The position numbers and the translations under genes are program-made. Shown in pieces: positions 51,083 through 60,311 of a DNA stretch of 64,000 nt. The notes under the pieces are model-generated. The model was not told where the DNA came from. It searched no databases and was given only the letters and a program-made list of their open reading frames with translations. How positions within the stretch are numbered: the stretch's first letter is position 1; each line of letters begins with the position of its first letter. This stretch comes from Burkholderiales bacterium. GTDB lineage: Bacteria > Pseudomonadota > Gammaproteobacteria > Burkholderiales > UBA6910. Where the stretch lies: positions 1,245,501 to 1,309,500 of the forward strand of contig BPKG01000001.1 in assembly GCA_026005015.1 (NCBI GenBank). The letters are read 5' to 3'.

Positions 51083-51721
51083 TTAAGGTCCGGCCCGCAG
51101 GGGCGACGATCTAGGTCCGGGGCAGGCCGCGGTGGTTCCCTTCCGGTACCACGCCGCTAAGGCCGCCTGTTCGGCGGGGCTAAAGGGATTACGGTGCCCC
51201 TCCGCGGCCATGCCTTTCACCCCCAACAGAATCCGCGCTTCGAGCATGGGCGGCGGCTCCTCGCAGGCGAGGCGAAACAGGTTCTCCGCTGGGAGGAAGG
51301 CATCCGTGGCCTGCGCATCGTGGCAGCCGGCGCAGGCCTCTCGGTGGATGGCTTGCCCGAGGACTAAGGCCCGAGGGAGCGGGACCGCTAGCGGCGGGGA
51401 ATGGAAAGGGCGGGCCTGCATGAGATGACGCAGCACGGTCGCCGCCCGAGAGCGGTCATTCTCTTGGATGAGATCGTAAAGCCTGCGGGCGGCGGCAACC
51501 TCCTCTTGGGCGGCGCCCACCGCCCGCAACATCACCGGCAATATCGAAGCGTTCTCCAGCAGGCGCGCCTTGCGCCCCGGGGTCGCCGGCCGTACCAGAT
51601 CGCCCCGCATCACCGCCAGGAGCGCCGCCAGCCGGATTTCGGCCTCCTCGCCCATGGAAAAAGCCGCCGGGCCCGTGACGACCGCGGCGAGGAAAGCAAA
51701 CAGAAGAAAGAAGCGCTTCAA
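51083..51721 (-). CDS. Exported c-type cytochrome (monoheme)
   Basis: A 212-residue protein starting at TTG 51721, which overlaps the sulfurtransferase stop (TTGA). It has a signal peptide (FFLLFAFLAAVVTGPAAFS), a helical region, then the heme motif CAGCH at 130-134. A downstream Met-containing stretch GVKGMAAEGHRNPFSPAEQA could give the sixth ligand. The C-terminus (EQAALAAWYRKG) is typical of cytochrome c. Coupling to the sulfurtransferase suggests it takes electrons from sulfur chemistry in the periplasm; this is inference. Confidence 0.85.
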   Translation of the reverse strand: MKRFFLLFAFLAAVVTGPAAFSMGEEAEIRLAALLAVMRGDLVRPATPGRKARLLENASILPVMLRAVGAAQEEVAAARRLYDLIQENDRSRAATVLRHLMQARPFHSPPLAVPLPRALVLGQAIHREACAGCHDAQATDAFLPAENLFRLACEEPPPMLEARILLGVKGMAAEGHRNPFSPAEQAALAAWYRKGTTAACPGPRSSPLRAGP

Positions 51722-52656
51722 GGAAGTTTCACTTTCTGCTCGACTGGACCCGCCTTGGTAATGGTCCATTCCACCATGGAGCCGTCGTAGAGCCTAGCGT
51801 CCTTGTTTCCCAGGAGCTCGTGGGAAACGAACCAGCCGTTGGCGGCGAAGTGGCCGGTGTTGCAGAAACTGATTTGCGGGCCCTTAATGGGCACGCCGGC
51901 CAGCTTGTACAGGGCCTCGAGTTGCTCCTTGCTGCGGAAGCTGCCGCCGCCGTTTTCCGTCAGCCAGATAGAGGAAACGTTTTTCGCCCCGGGCAGCGTG
52001 CCGTTAGCGGTCGCCTTGGGATTGCGGTTGATGCCCATGTACTGGTCCTCGGGCCGGTGGTCCACCAGGACCGCATTCTTGTTCTGCAGCGCGGCCTTCA
52101 CGTCATCGGCGGTGGCGATCATCTCCTTGCGCAGGCTCACCGTGAAGGTCTTGGGCGTCACGTTCACCGGGCCGGCCTGCAACGGATTGCTCTTGTCCGC
52201 GGTGTAGGCTTTCATGCCGCCGTTGAGGATGGAGACCTTGTCATGGCCCAGCACCTTGAAGGTCCAGTAGATGCGGGTGGCCCAGCCCATATCGATGTTG
52301 CTGGCCCCCGGCGGCACAAGCACCACGTGGGTCTTGTTGTCGATGCCCATCTTCTCGCCGATGTAGCGGGCAAGCTTGCTAGTGTCCTCCGGCAGCATGT
52401 CGGGTACCTTGTCCCGGGCGCGCTCCTCGCGCCAGCCGTCCTTGTCGAAAATGCTATTCACCGCACCCGGAATGTGGCCGCGCAGATAATCCGCGGCGGG
52501 CTGCAAGTCGATGAAGGCGACGCCGGGCTTGCCGATGTTGGCCTTGACCCATTCCACGTCCACCAGGGGCGTGGTGGCCATGGCCGCGGCGGACCAGGCG
52601 AGGAGTAGCAGCAGGAATGCGTGCAGCAGATTGCGGGGGGATGAAAGGGTTTTCAT
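51718..52656 (-). CDS. Exported sulfurtransferase with two rhodanese domains
   Basis: A 312-residue protein with a signal peptide (MKTLSSPRNLLHAFLLLLLA, cleavage near AMA). It has an N-terminal rhodanese-like domain (FIDLQPAADYLRGHIPGAVN) and a C-terminal one with the active Cys in ISFCNTGHFAANGWFVSHEL. The CNTGH loop differs from CGSGVTA of mercaptopyruvate sulfurtransferases and CRKGVT of thiosulfate ones. It is probably a periplasmic thiosulfate or polysulfide transferase. It is followed by a coupled cytochrome c gene. Confidence 0.9.
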   Translation of the reverse strand: MKTLSSPRNLLHAFLLLLLAWSAAAMATTPLVDVEWVKANIGKPGVAFIDLQPAADYLRGHIPGAVNSIFDKDGWREERARDKVPDMLPEDTSKLARYIGEKMGIDNKTHVVLVPPGASNIDMGWATRIYWTFKVLGHDKVSILNGGMKAYTADKSNPLQAGPVNVTPKTFTVSLRKEMIATADDVKAALQNKNAVLVDHRPEDQYMGINRNPKATANGTLPGAKNVSSIWLTENGGGSFRSKEQLEALYKLAGVPIKGPQISFCNTGHFAANGWFVSHELLGNKDARLYDGSMVEWTITKAGPVEQKVKLP

Positions 52657-52672
52657 GGTCTGCTCCTTGTGG

Positions 52673-52855
52673 TTAGAGAGTAAGCACACGTTCGGCGGAC
52701 AGGAGCGCGTCCAGCACCCGCTCCCAGTCCGTCTCCTCCATGTCAGCGCGCCGCAGGTCGAAACGTTGCAGCGCCGGTCCAAAGGCCGGCGCCAGCGCCG
52801 CTTCCACCGTGGCGGCGTCCGGAAACAGATCGGTTTCCAGCACGACGATGGTCAT
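52673..52855 (-). CDS. Small DsrH/TusB-like or unknown sulfur-relay protein
   Basis: A 60-residue protein, MTIVVLETDLFPDAATVEAA, ending WERVLDALLSAERVLTL. The start overlaps the stop of the DsrE-like gene (ATGA). Its length, beta-alpha pattern and position as third in a row of small proteins recall TusDCB/DsrEFH trios, but I see no decisive motif or Cys. The call is tentative. Confidence 0.5.
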   Translation of the reverse strand: MTIVVLETDLFPDAATVEAALAPAFGPALQRFDLRRADMEETDWERVLDALLSAERVLTL

Positions 52856-53132
52856 AGGGAAAGCACCACGTCCGCCTGGGTGAGGGCCGCCGCCAGGCCC
52901 GCGGCATCCAGCCGCGGCAGAGCTCCTGATCGCCCACCGTCGTCTCCGGCGCGATGTCGGAAAGTTCCAGCAGCTCAGCCATGGCCGCGTTCTCCGGGGT
53001 CTCCTCCACCACCCGGTCCATGAACACTAGCCGCAGCCGGTGCCCGAAAATGGTGAGGCCCGCGGCCACCCGCATGGCCTCGGCGTGATCGCGACGGGCC
53101 AGTACCAGAATGGTCTTCCTGTCCGCGCTCAT
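52852..53132 (-). CDS. DsrE-family protein with one frameshift near 52925
   Basis: The first part, MSADRKTILVLARRDHAEAM then RVAAGLTIFGHRLRLVFMDR, is a DsrE-like beta-alpha-beta start. After TVGDQE one base is missing, and the natural ending LPRLDAAGLAAALTQADVVL (SL, TGA) is in the next frame. That TGA overlaps the ATG of the following small gene, which supports the corrected frame. The product would be about 93 residues and lacks an obvious active Cys. Confidence 0.65.
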
Positions 53133-53413
53133 AGGCTCACTACCCGTTTCGCTTCCGCCATGAGGGCGCTGTTGACGGTCTGGCTGCCGGCCTCCACCGG
53201 GCAGGGCTCACCGGGGCGGAGGCGACGCCAAGATTCGTCGCACGCCACCGCACGGCCCTCCCCCAGGACTTCCTTCAAGCGCGGGTCGGCGGCCACCAGC
53301 ACACCGTCGAAGGTGAAAAAGCAGGCCACGGTGGCCCCGCCGCGCCGCCGCGCCGCGGCCACCAGGGGGAACAGGTAGCGGCCCGCGCCCCGGTGGCTGA
53401 CGTGGAACAGCAC
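53129..53413 (-). CDS. DsrE-like small protein (start uncertain)
   Basis: The frame from a GTG at 53413 reads LFHVSHRGAGRYLFPLVAAA, GATVACFFTFDGVLVAADPR, LGEGRAVACDESWRRLRPGE, CPVEAGSQTVNSALMAEAKR. The FF-TFDGV beta strand with a nearby Cys is DsrE-like. An ATG at 53422 (TGATG overlap with an upstream frame) would be the better start if one base were removed (MIDVLFHV). It ends with ATGA into the next gene. Confidence 0.6.
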   Translation of the reverse strand: MLFHVSHRGAGRYLFPLVAAARRRGGATVACFFTFDGVLVAADPRLKEVLGEGRAVACDESWRRLRPGEPCPVEAGSQTVNSALMAEAKRVVSL

Positions 53414-54765
53414 GTCGATGCATCAGGTCCTCCCCGGTAGCTCCAGCAGAGCGATTCGGCGCGGCTTTCCGCAAGCAGCCAGCGCGCCCAGCGGATCCAC
53501 CGCAGCGATCGGCTCAGGGCATGCGCACTACCGGCCTGTTTGTGCTTCGGCATGGGTGCGGCCACCGTCGTGAGACGCGCGCCTGCTTTCGCTTATCGAA
53601 TTCGTGGGGACAGACCACGCATTTCGCCTTCCCGCATGCGCCGCCGTGTAGGCCACCTGGCGCGCGAGGTCCCGGGGGCGTGCCCGGCGCCGCAGGCCCG
53701 CGGGCGGCAACCCGCCGCCCATTCAGCGCGGCCCGCCGAGTCGCTTCGTCAGCTCGACGCGGCGCTGTCCGGCCAGTTCCAGCAGAGCCGGCCACCGATA
53801 GCGGCGGTCGCTCGGCCTCGCTCCCCCACCACCATGCACGGTTTCCGCCCCCGGTCAGGCCCGCCGTGCTGAACAAGCCACAGCACTCTCCCGCCAGGGG
53901 GCGAGCCGTCCCACGGGCTGTCCACGAAGTCGCCGGCGGGCAGGCAGCGGGCGTTCGCCTGCGACGGACCGAGCCGTGGCAGGCGGCCAGCGGCCGCGCG
54001 TCGAGCACCGCCGCCCGCGCGCGCTGGGCGGAACTGCCGACGCTGAGTGGCGGGCGTGCTCGGCCCGCGCCGGCAGGCGCAGCAGGCAGCATCATCAGCA
54101 GCAGCAGCAGGGGATCAGCGCACGCCTGCAGTTCACTAGCAGCCTCCGAAGCGCTTCACCGAGGCCGGCGCGGCATCGCCTCCGCGCCCTGGCCCGCCGG
54201 CGGATGCTCCATCCAGTAGGCCACCAGGTCGATGCCGGAGACCCGCCCGAAGCTGCCCAAGATCCAATTCCGGCAGCCGCTCCGGCGTGACCGGGGTCCT
54301 GGGCCCGGGCCACGGCTTCCGGCGGCATGCGCCGCGTAGCGGAAGCCCACGGCACAGACCAACGAGCCGCTGCAACGCGGCCAGGGCGACGGCTGCAGAA
54401 AGATCAGGCTTTCCCGGTTCATGGTGTCCTCCCAAGGCCATCACAGCGTGTCGTCGAGCAGGGCGAGATACATCACCCCGAACGCCACGCCAGAACATCA
54501 CGAGCTGCAGCCTGGTCTCGCAGATCCACGTTCATGGTTCCGCCCCCTTTGTAGTGGCGCACCAGTGACCTCCACCGTCACTCGGCTTGCCCGTGCTCGG
54601 GGTCGATCACCGGCGGCGTGAAATGGGGCACGCCGTCCCGGGTCACCTTCATGCTCGCGGGCGGATGGACGTACACCTTGCCACAGCCCCCAGCCGCAGA
54701 TCGCCATGCGCCAGCACAACAGGTACGCACGCATCAGCAGCCGCGCCATGTCACTGCTTCCTCAG
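53414..54765 (-). pseudogene. Degraded coding region, several small genes without intact frames
   Basis: No open frame of credible length spans this 1.35 kb, yet fragments look coding on the minus strand. Going downstream from 54765: MARLLMRAYLLCWRMAICGW, then (shifted) KVYVHPPASMKVTRDGVPHF to a TGA. MNVDLRDQ and AFGVMYLALLDDTL follow. Then come SFGRVSGIDLVAYWMEHPPA, a signal-peptide-like LLLLMMLPAAPAGA, an LAACHG stretch, and PEPIAAVDPLGALAAC ending at a TGA by 53423. They could be remains of exported redox proteins of the sulfur cluster. Indel density is the highest in the window. Confidence 0.6.
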
Positions 54766-55728
54766 TTAGACGTGCCAGGCCCGCCCGGCGTTGACCGTGC
54801 CCAGGTGCTCGCAGCGCAGCTCCGCGCACATGGGCGGCAGGGCTTCCATGGAGGTGGGATTGTCCACCAGCACCTCCAGCTACCCTCGCCGGGGCTTCAG
54901 CTCGCCCACCGCCTTCTTGGTCATGAGCTGGGGGCGCGGACAGGAATCGCCGATGGCGTCCACCCGGCGGGTGATGTTAATGGTACGTCCGTCGGGCAGG
55001 GTGGCCTGACCGCCTACGGCCGGGGTGACGGATTTTTTGCTGCCAAACAGTCCCATGATGCGCTCCTCAAGCGGATTGGGTTTCGTCATTGGAAAATCCC
55101 ACCGGGCAGCCGGCACCTGCTCCATAGTGGAAGGCACCACCTGGGCCGCTTCCCGGGCCTGTTCCTTGCGGCGGATGGCCCTGTAGATGGCGGCCAAGAC
55201 GGCGAACTGCACCAAGCTGAACGCGACGGCGGGCACACCGGTTTTTTCTTGCAGCGTCCGGGCATTGGCGAAGCCCACCTGCAGGGCTTCTGGGTTGGTG
55301 TCCCCGGTCATAGAAGCGGGGGCCGGCGGCCAGTAGTTGTAAGACCACAGGAGGGAAAATAGAAACATGCCCATGAAAGTGAAGAGCAGCGCCCACATGG
55401 CGCCCACGTTACCCTCCGCTGCCTTCACCCAGGTGGAGACGGTGCAGGCCCCCGCCAGCACCATGCCGATGCCGAACAGAAACATGCCGAGGAAGGTATT
55501 GAGACCCACATCAAATTCCAAGGGGTGGCCCGCGCCCACGGTCATGAAGGCGGTGAAGCCCAAGGTCAAGATCATCATGGCCATCAGGAGCGCCTTGGTG
55601 TTGCGGTAGGTCTTGAACATCATGGCGTCCCGCAGCGCCGCAGTGTTGCAGAAGCGGGAGCGCTGCACCAGCAATCCCACGGCGGTGCCGAAAACGAAAG
55701 CGATCATGCATTCCGCGATGGTGGACAT
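54766..55728 (-). CDS. YeeE/YedE transporter half fused to a TusA-like sulfur carrier, with an in-frame TAG
   Basis: From ATG 55728 the protein has a YeeE/YedE (DUF395) membrane part: FGTAVGLLVQRSRFCNTAAL, FGIGMVLAGACTVSTWVKAA. A linker follows, and then a TusA domain with active Cys (DAIGDSCPRPQLMTKKAVGE). A TAG at 54882-54880 interrupts it after LKPRRG. The same frame continues LEVLVDNPTSMEALPPMCAE to TAA at 54768. Three nearby single-base insertions (CCCCGG, GAGGG, TAG) would explain the stop. It should import thiosulfate or another sulfur compound and hand sulfur to the carrier domain. Confidence 0.8.
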
Positions 55729-55730
55729 CT

Positions 55731-56222
55731 TCAACCCTCCAGCATTTTCTTGTAGACCAAGGAGCCCACCCAAGCGCCGGCGACGATGCCGGAGATCGCA
55801 AGATAGCCGCCCAGGTTCATCTCCGGCGTGAGGCCGAAGAAGGTGGAAACGTTGCACACAAAGGCGAGGCGAATGCCGATGCCCATGAGCAGACCGCCCA
55901 GGGTGATCATCACCCACTCGGACAGCCGGCGGGGCACCCGCAGATAGAATTCCTTGCTTAACACCGCGCCGATCAGAGCTCCGAAGAACATGCCGAAACT
56001 GATGTACATCTTCCAGTAGTCCCAGTGGGGCTGGAACACCAGATTCCAGAACGGCAGGCGCTCGAGGTCTTCCCCGAGGATGCCTCGGGCGATAAGCCCG
56101 GTCATCATGGTCTCGCCTCCGCCCACGGTCCAGGCACCGATGGTAAAGAACAGGAAAATGTCCAGGACCGCGATCACCGCTAGGGCGAACACCGGGTCCA
56201 GGGTTTTGCGGAAGAACTCCAT
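55731..56222 (-). CDS. YeeE/YedE family membrane protein (first half-transporter)
   Basis: A 163-residue protein with four to five helices: MEFFRKTLDPVFALAVIAVL, SFGMFFGALIGAVLSKEFYL, TLGGLLMGIGIRLAFVCNVS. The last contains the Cys-in-helix motif of YeeE proteins. It lies two bases before the YeeE-TusA gene. Paired half-size DUF395 proteins of this kind together resemble one full YeeE thiosulfate importer. It is divergent from a ribbon-helix-helix gene. Confidence 0.88.
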   Translation of the reverse strand: MEFFRKTLDPVFALAVIAVLDIFLFFTIGAWTVGGGETMMTGLIARGILGEDLERLPFWNLVFQPHWDYWKMYISFGMFFGALIGAVLSKEFYLRVPRRLSEWVMITLGGLLMGIGIRLAFVCNVSTFFGLTPEMNLGGYLAISGIVAGAWVGSLVYKKMLEG

Positions 56223-56239
56223 TGGGCCGTCTCCTCGTT

Positions 56240-56301
56240 CTGTTGGCGAACGAATTCTAGATGACGGGCCCAGGGGGGGTGGTAGTAATCTTTGCCAACA
56301 G
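56240..56301. promoter_or_regulatory. Inverted repeat CTGTTGGC/GCCAACAG in the divergent gap
   Basis: CTGTTGGC (56240-56247) and GCCAACAG (56294-56301) are exact inverse copies in the 154-bp gap between yeeE and the ribbon-helix-helix gene. They could be operator half-sites for that protein. Direct copies of GAACGAA also occur nearby (56247-, 56344-). Confidence 0.4.
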
Positions 56302-56376
56302 ATTGCAAAAGCCCGGGATACTGGTTTGTAATTGCCGAAGAAACGAACGGGGAACGAACCCGGAAGGAGGGGGACG

Positions 56377-56709
56377 ATGCGGATTTTCGTCGAGGAGCAG
56401 GATGCGTTGGACCACATGTTCAACGCCTGCACCACATCCCAGATCACCGAATTCATCCCCGAGAGGCGAGGTTTTCGCATCCACGGCCACAGCACTACCA
56501 TCGCCCTGGAACGGGCGTTCTGGAACGTGCTGGAGGACATGGCGCGAGAGCTCGATCTCACCCTGCCCAAGCTGATTGAGCGGGTGCACGACGGGTGTCT
56601 CATCGCCAACGACAAGAACATCGCCTCGTGCCTGAGGGTGATCTGCGTCAAGTGGCTGATGATCTACTCCCAGGGCGGCGCCGCGGACGCCGCGGCGGTG
56701 CTGGGTTGA
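56377..56709 (+). CDS. Ribbon-helix-helix domain protein
   Basis: A 110-residue protein with an excellent ribosome site (GGAAGGAGG). GHSTTIALERAFWNVLEDMA forms the ribbon and first helix, and LIERVHDGCLIANDKNIASC, LRVICVKWLMIYSQ the rest, matching the RHH_4 family. Such proteins bind DNA as dimers. Divergent placement makes it the likely regulator of the YeeE sulfur genes (inference). Confidence 0.82.
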   Translation: MRIFVEEQDALDHMFNACTTSQITEFIPERRGFRIHGHSTTIALERAFWNVLEDMARELDLTLPKLIERVHDGCLIANDKNIASCLRVICVKWLMIYSQGGAADAAAVLG

Positions 56710-56758
56710 AGCGCCGATCCGGCATTTCTATGCTTTTCGCATGGGCCGGTCGATTACT

Positions 56759-57520
56759 TCAGGCCACCGCCTGGAGCAGTGGAGCGTCCGCCGGAAGCCT
56801 CGCCAGCGCCGCCACCCGCCCGATCACCACGATGGCCGGCGCGGCGATGCCCGCCGCCCGCGCGTCGGCGGCGATGCGGGAGAGGGTGCTCGCCACCGCC
56901 CGCTCTCCGGGAAGGGTGGCCGACTGGATCGCCGCGGCCGGAGTCTCCGGCGCGAGCCCCCCTTCCAGCAACGCCTGGGTGATCGAGGCAAGCCGCGCCA
57001 CGCCCATGTAGATCACCAGGGTGGTGCCGCAGCGCGCGAGGGCCTCCCAATCGGGCTCCGCCCCGTCCCGGGCGTGTCCCGTGACCAGGGTGACGCCGTG
57101 GGCGAAATCCCGGTGAGTCACCGGGATGCCCAGCGCCGCGGGGGCGGCGATGCCGGCGGTGACGCCGTTCACCACCTCCACCTCGACGCCCGCCCGGGCC
57201 AGGGTTTCGAGCTCCTCGCCGCCGCGGCCGAAGACGAAGGGGTCGCCTCCCTTGAGCCGGGCCACCACCCAGCCGCGCCGGGCGTAGCGCACCATCAGCC
57301 GTTCGATGAGCGCCTGCGGGGTAGAGCGGCAACCGCCCCGCTTGCCGACGGGGATGACCCGGGCGTCTCGCTTGGCGAACCGGAGCGCTTCGGGATTCAC
57401 CAGCTTGTCCATCAGGATGACCTGGGCTTCGCCCAGCGCCCGGACCGCCTTGAGGGTCAGGAGCTCCACGTCGCCGGGGCCTGCGCCGATGAGGTACACC
57501 TTGCCACGTTTTGCGTTCAT
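56759..57520 (-). CDS. cobA: Uroporphyrinogen-III C-methyltransferase
   Basis: Makes precorrin-2 with two SAM, the first step to siroheme needed by NirB. The 253-residue product has KVYLIGAGPGDVELLTLKAV (SAM site), LKGGDPFVFGRGGEE, EVVNGVTAGIAAPAALGIPV THR, and VVIGRVAAL. It has no CysG-type dehydrogenase domain, so the later siroheme steps are encoded elsewhere. It lies 51 bp downstream of nasA on the same strand, as the last gene of the nitrate block. Confidence 0.94.
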   Translation of the reverse strand: MNAKRGKVYLIGAGPGDVELLTLKAVRALGEAQVILMDKLVNPEALRFAKRDARVIPVGKRGGCRSTPQALIERLMVRYARRGWVVARLKGGDPFVFGRGGEELETLARAGVEVEVVNGVTAGIAAPAALGIPVTHRDFAHGVTLVTGHARDGAEPDWEALARCGTTLVIYMGVARLASITQALLEGGLAPETPAAAIQSATLPGERAVASTLSRIAADARAAGIAAPAIVVIGRVAALARLPADAPLLQAVA

Positions 57521-57571
57521 GGCCGCTCGCCTGACACCGCCCGTTATCGGATAGCGTTCGATTCTTCCGTG

Positions 57572-60285
57572 CTACGCCGCCTGCCGGCGAGAAGCCAGCA
57601 TGCGCCTCAACTCCGGCACGCAGGAGCCGCACTGGGTGCCGCACTGAAGCGTCTGCTGCAACGTTTGCAGGTTGGCGCCGGCGTCGATGGCGGCGGCGAT
57701 CTCCCGCTCCGAAACGTTCAGGCAGTTGCACACCACGCGCCCGCGCGGGCGAGAAGCCCGCCGGCGCTGCCGGCACCGGAGCCAGCAGCCAGCGGCGCAG
57801 CTCATCCACCGGCATGCCCCCGGGTCATCCAGTCCTTGAGCCAGGCCTGGGCGGCCGTCTCGCCGGTGAAGCGCGCCGCCGCCAGGCGCCCGCCAGCGAT
57901 TCGCACCCGCTTGGCGACCCCCCGCCGGGCGTCCACGTAGCTCATCACGCCGGCCTCGGATTCGAGGCCGAAGATGCGATCGATCTCGGCGACCAGTCTC
58001 CCCGTCCGCGGCCGAGGCGCTGGCAGCCCGCAGGATGACGCAATCGACGCTCATGCCCGAACAGCCCACAGCTCGCGTAGTCGAAGCGCTCGAGGAGGGG
58101 CTGGAGACTGGACAAGCGCGCTTGGATATCGCCCACTGCCATGGCCACGAGCTGCCAGGGCAGTGCCGCCTTCTCGACGCGCACCGCGGCGTGCTTCAGT
58201 TCCGGCTGCTTGGACGTGGGATCGAAAACGCTCACGGTGAGGGCGTTGGTGCCGTGGCCCGCCATAAAGCGGGAACCCCAGTGCATGGGCAGGAACACCT
58301 GGCCCGGACGCTGCTCCTCGGAAGCCTTGACGCGCACCACGATCGCCCCGCGACGGCTCGCCACCCGCGCGAGATCGCCGTCGCGCAGCCCGCGCCGCGC
58401 CATGTCTTCCGGGTTCATCGCCAGCAGCGGTTCCTCTTCGTGATTGAACAGCCTCGCCACCCGCCCCGTGCGGCTCATCCCGTGCCACTGGTCCCGCAGC
58501 CGGCCGGTGTTGAGGCGGAACGGGTAGCGCGCGTCAGGCGATTCCGCGGGGGTCCGATAGCGCGTCGCCACGAACCGGGCGCGACCGTCGGCGGTGGGAA
58601 ACACGCCATCGGCGTAGAGCCGCTCGGCGCCGCGGGCTGCTCCGGCAGGAAACGGCCACTGCTGGGGCCCCAGGGCGTCGAGCAGCGCGTAGCTCAAGCC
58701 CGTGATGTCCAGATCCCGGCCGCGCGTGGTCTCCCGGTGCTCGTTGAACACCTCTTCCGGCGCGCGGTAAGGAAAGAGGGTGGAAAAGCGCTCTCCCCGG
58801 TTGCCGAAGCGCAAGCGCCACTCCAGGCGACGGGCGAAATCTACCGCGATCACCCAATCGGGACGCGCCTCGCCGGGCGGCGGCACGGCGGCCCGTACCC
58901 GGGAGATGCGCCGCTCCGAATTGGTGACGGTGCCTTCCTTCTCGCCCCAGGTGGCGGCCGGCAGCAGCACATCGGCATAGGCGGCGGTCTCGGTGTCCCG
59001 GTACGCTTCCTGCACCACCACCAGCTCCGCCGTCTCCAGGGCAGCGCGCACTAGCGCCTGGTCGGGCATGGATTGGGCCGGATTCGTGCACGCGATCCAC
59101 AACACTTTGATCTCGCCCGCGCGAGCCGCTTCGAACATCTCCACCGCCGTCTTGCCCGGTGTGGCAGGCACCTCGGCGACGCCCCACAGCCGCGCCACTT
59201 CCGCGCGATGCGCCGGGTTGGCCAGGTCCCGGTGGCCGGAGAGGAGATTCGCCATGCCGCCCACCTCCCGCCCGCCCATGGCGTTGGGCTGCCCGGTGAG
59301 GGAAAAGGGACCGGCACCCGGCCGGCCGATCTGTCCGGTGGCAAGGTGCAGGTTGATGAGGGCTGCGTTCTTATCGGTGCCGTGGCTCGACTGGTTCAGG
59401 CCCTGGCAATAAAGCGAGAGCGTGGCGGGTGAGTCTGCGAACCAGCGCGCCGCTTGCACGATGTCCTCCGCCGGCACGCCGCAGAGGCTCGCCACCGTCT
59501 TGGGCGTATATTCCCGCACCGCGTCTTTGAGGGCGTCGAAACCCGTGGTATGGGCTTCGATGAAGCCGGTGTCGAGCCGCCCTTCCCACACCATGACGTG
59601 CAACATACCGTTGAACAGCGCCACGTCGGTACCCGGCAGGATGGGAAGGTGCAGATCCGCCGCCGCCGCGGTGTCGGTGCGCGGGGATCTACCACGATCA
59701 TTTTCACCGCGGGGTTCGCGCGGCGCGCCTCCTCGATGCGCCGGAACAGGACCGGGTGGGCGTAAGCGGTATTGGAGCCGGCGATGAAAAAGCAGTGGGC
59801 GTGTTCGATGTCGGCGTAGCAGGTGGGCACGCTGTCGGCGCCGAGGGTCGCCTTGTACCCGGCCACGGCCGAGGACATGCACAGGCGCGAGTTGGTATCG
59901 ATGTTGTTGGTGCCGATCAGCCCCTTCGCCAGCTTGTTGAAGACATAGTAGTCCTCGGTGAGGAGCTGGCCCGAGATGTATAAGCCCACGCGTCCGGCCC
60001 GTGCTCCAGCACGATGCGGGCAAAGCGCTCGGCCAGGTAGTCCAGGGCCTCGTCCCATCCCGCGCGGCGGCGCGGCTCATCGCGGTTTCGCCGCAGCTCC
60101 GGGTACAGGGCCCGGCCGTCTGCTCCGGCGGTCGAGTGCAACGTCGAGCCCTTGCTGCACAGGCGGCCGAAGTTGGCCGGATGATCCGGATCGCCGGCGA
60201 CGCCCATGATGCGCCCGCCCTCCGTTTCGATCACGACCCCGCAGCCGACGCCGCAGTAGCAGCAGGTGGATTTGACGTGGGGCAT
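57572..60285 (-). CDS. nasA: Assimilatory nitrate reductase catalytic subunit, several frameshifts
   Basis: A molybdopterin enzyme reducing nitrate to nitrite in the cytosol. The N-terminus MPHVKSTCCYCGVGCGVVIE with RLCSKG holds the [4Fe-4S] site. The middle includes GLYISGQLLTEDYYVFNKLA, GTNNIDTNSRLCMSSAVAGY, YCQGLNQSSHGTDKNAALIN and WGEKEGTVTNSERRISRVRA. The C-terminus has a BFD-like [2Fe-2S] segment (VCNCLNVSEREI, CGTQCGSCVPELRRML). These are in order but in different frames: shifts near 60000, near 59690, and at least three between 58050 and 57730. Corrected length would be about 900 residues. As given, it would not be functional. Confidence 0.85.
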
Positions 60286-60311
60286 GGACGTTCACCCGGG
60301 GCGATCGGCGC

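Noticed and set aside
53521-54219. Plus-strand 232-codon frame in the damaged sulfur region
   Set aside because: Arg/Ala/Pro-rich with no motif; the minus-strand fragments resemble exported proteins and fit the operon direction.
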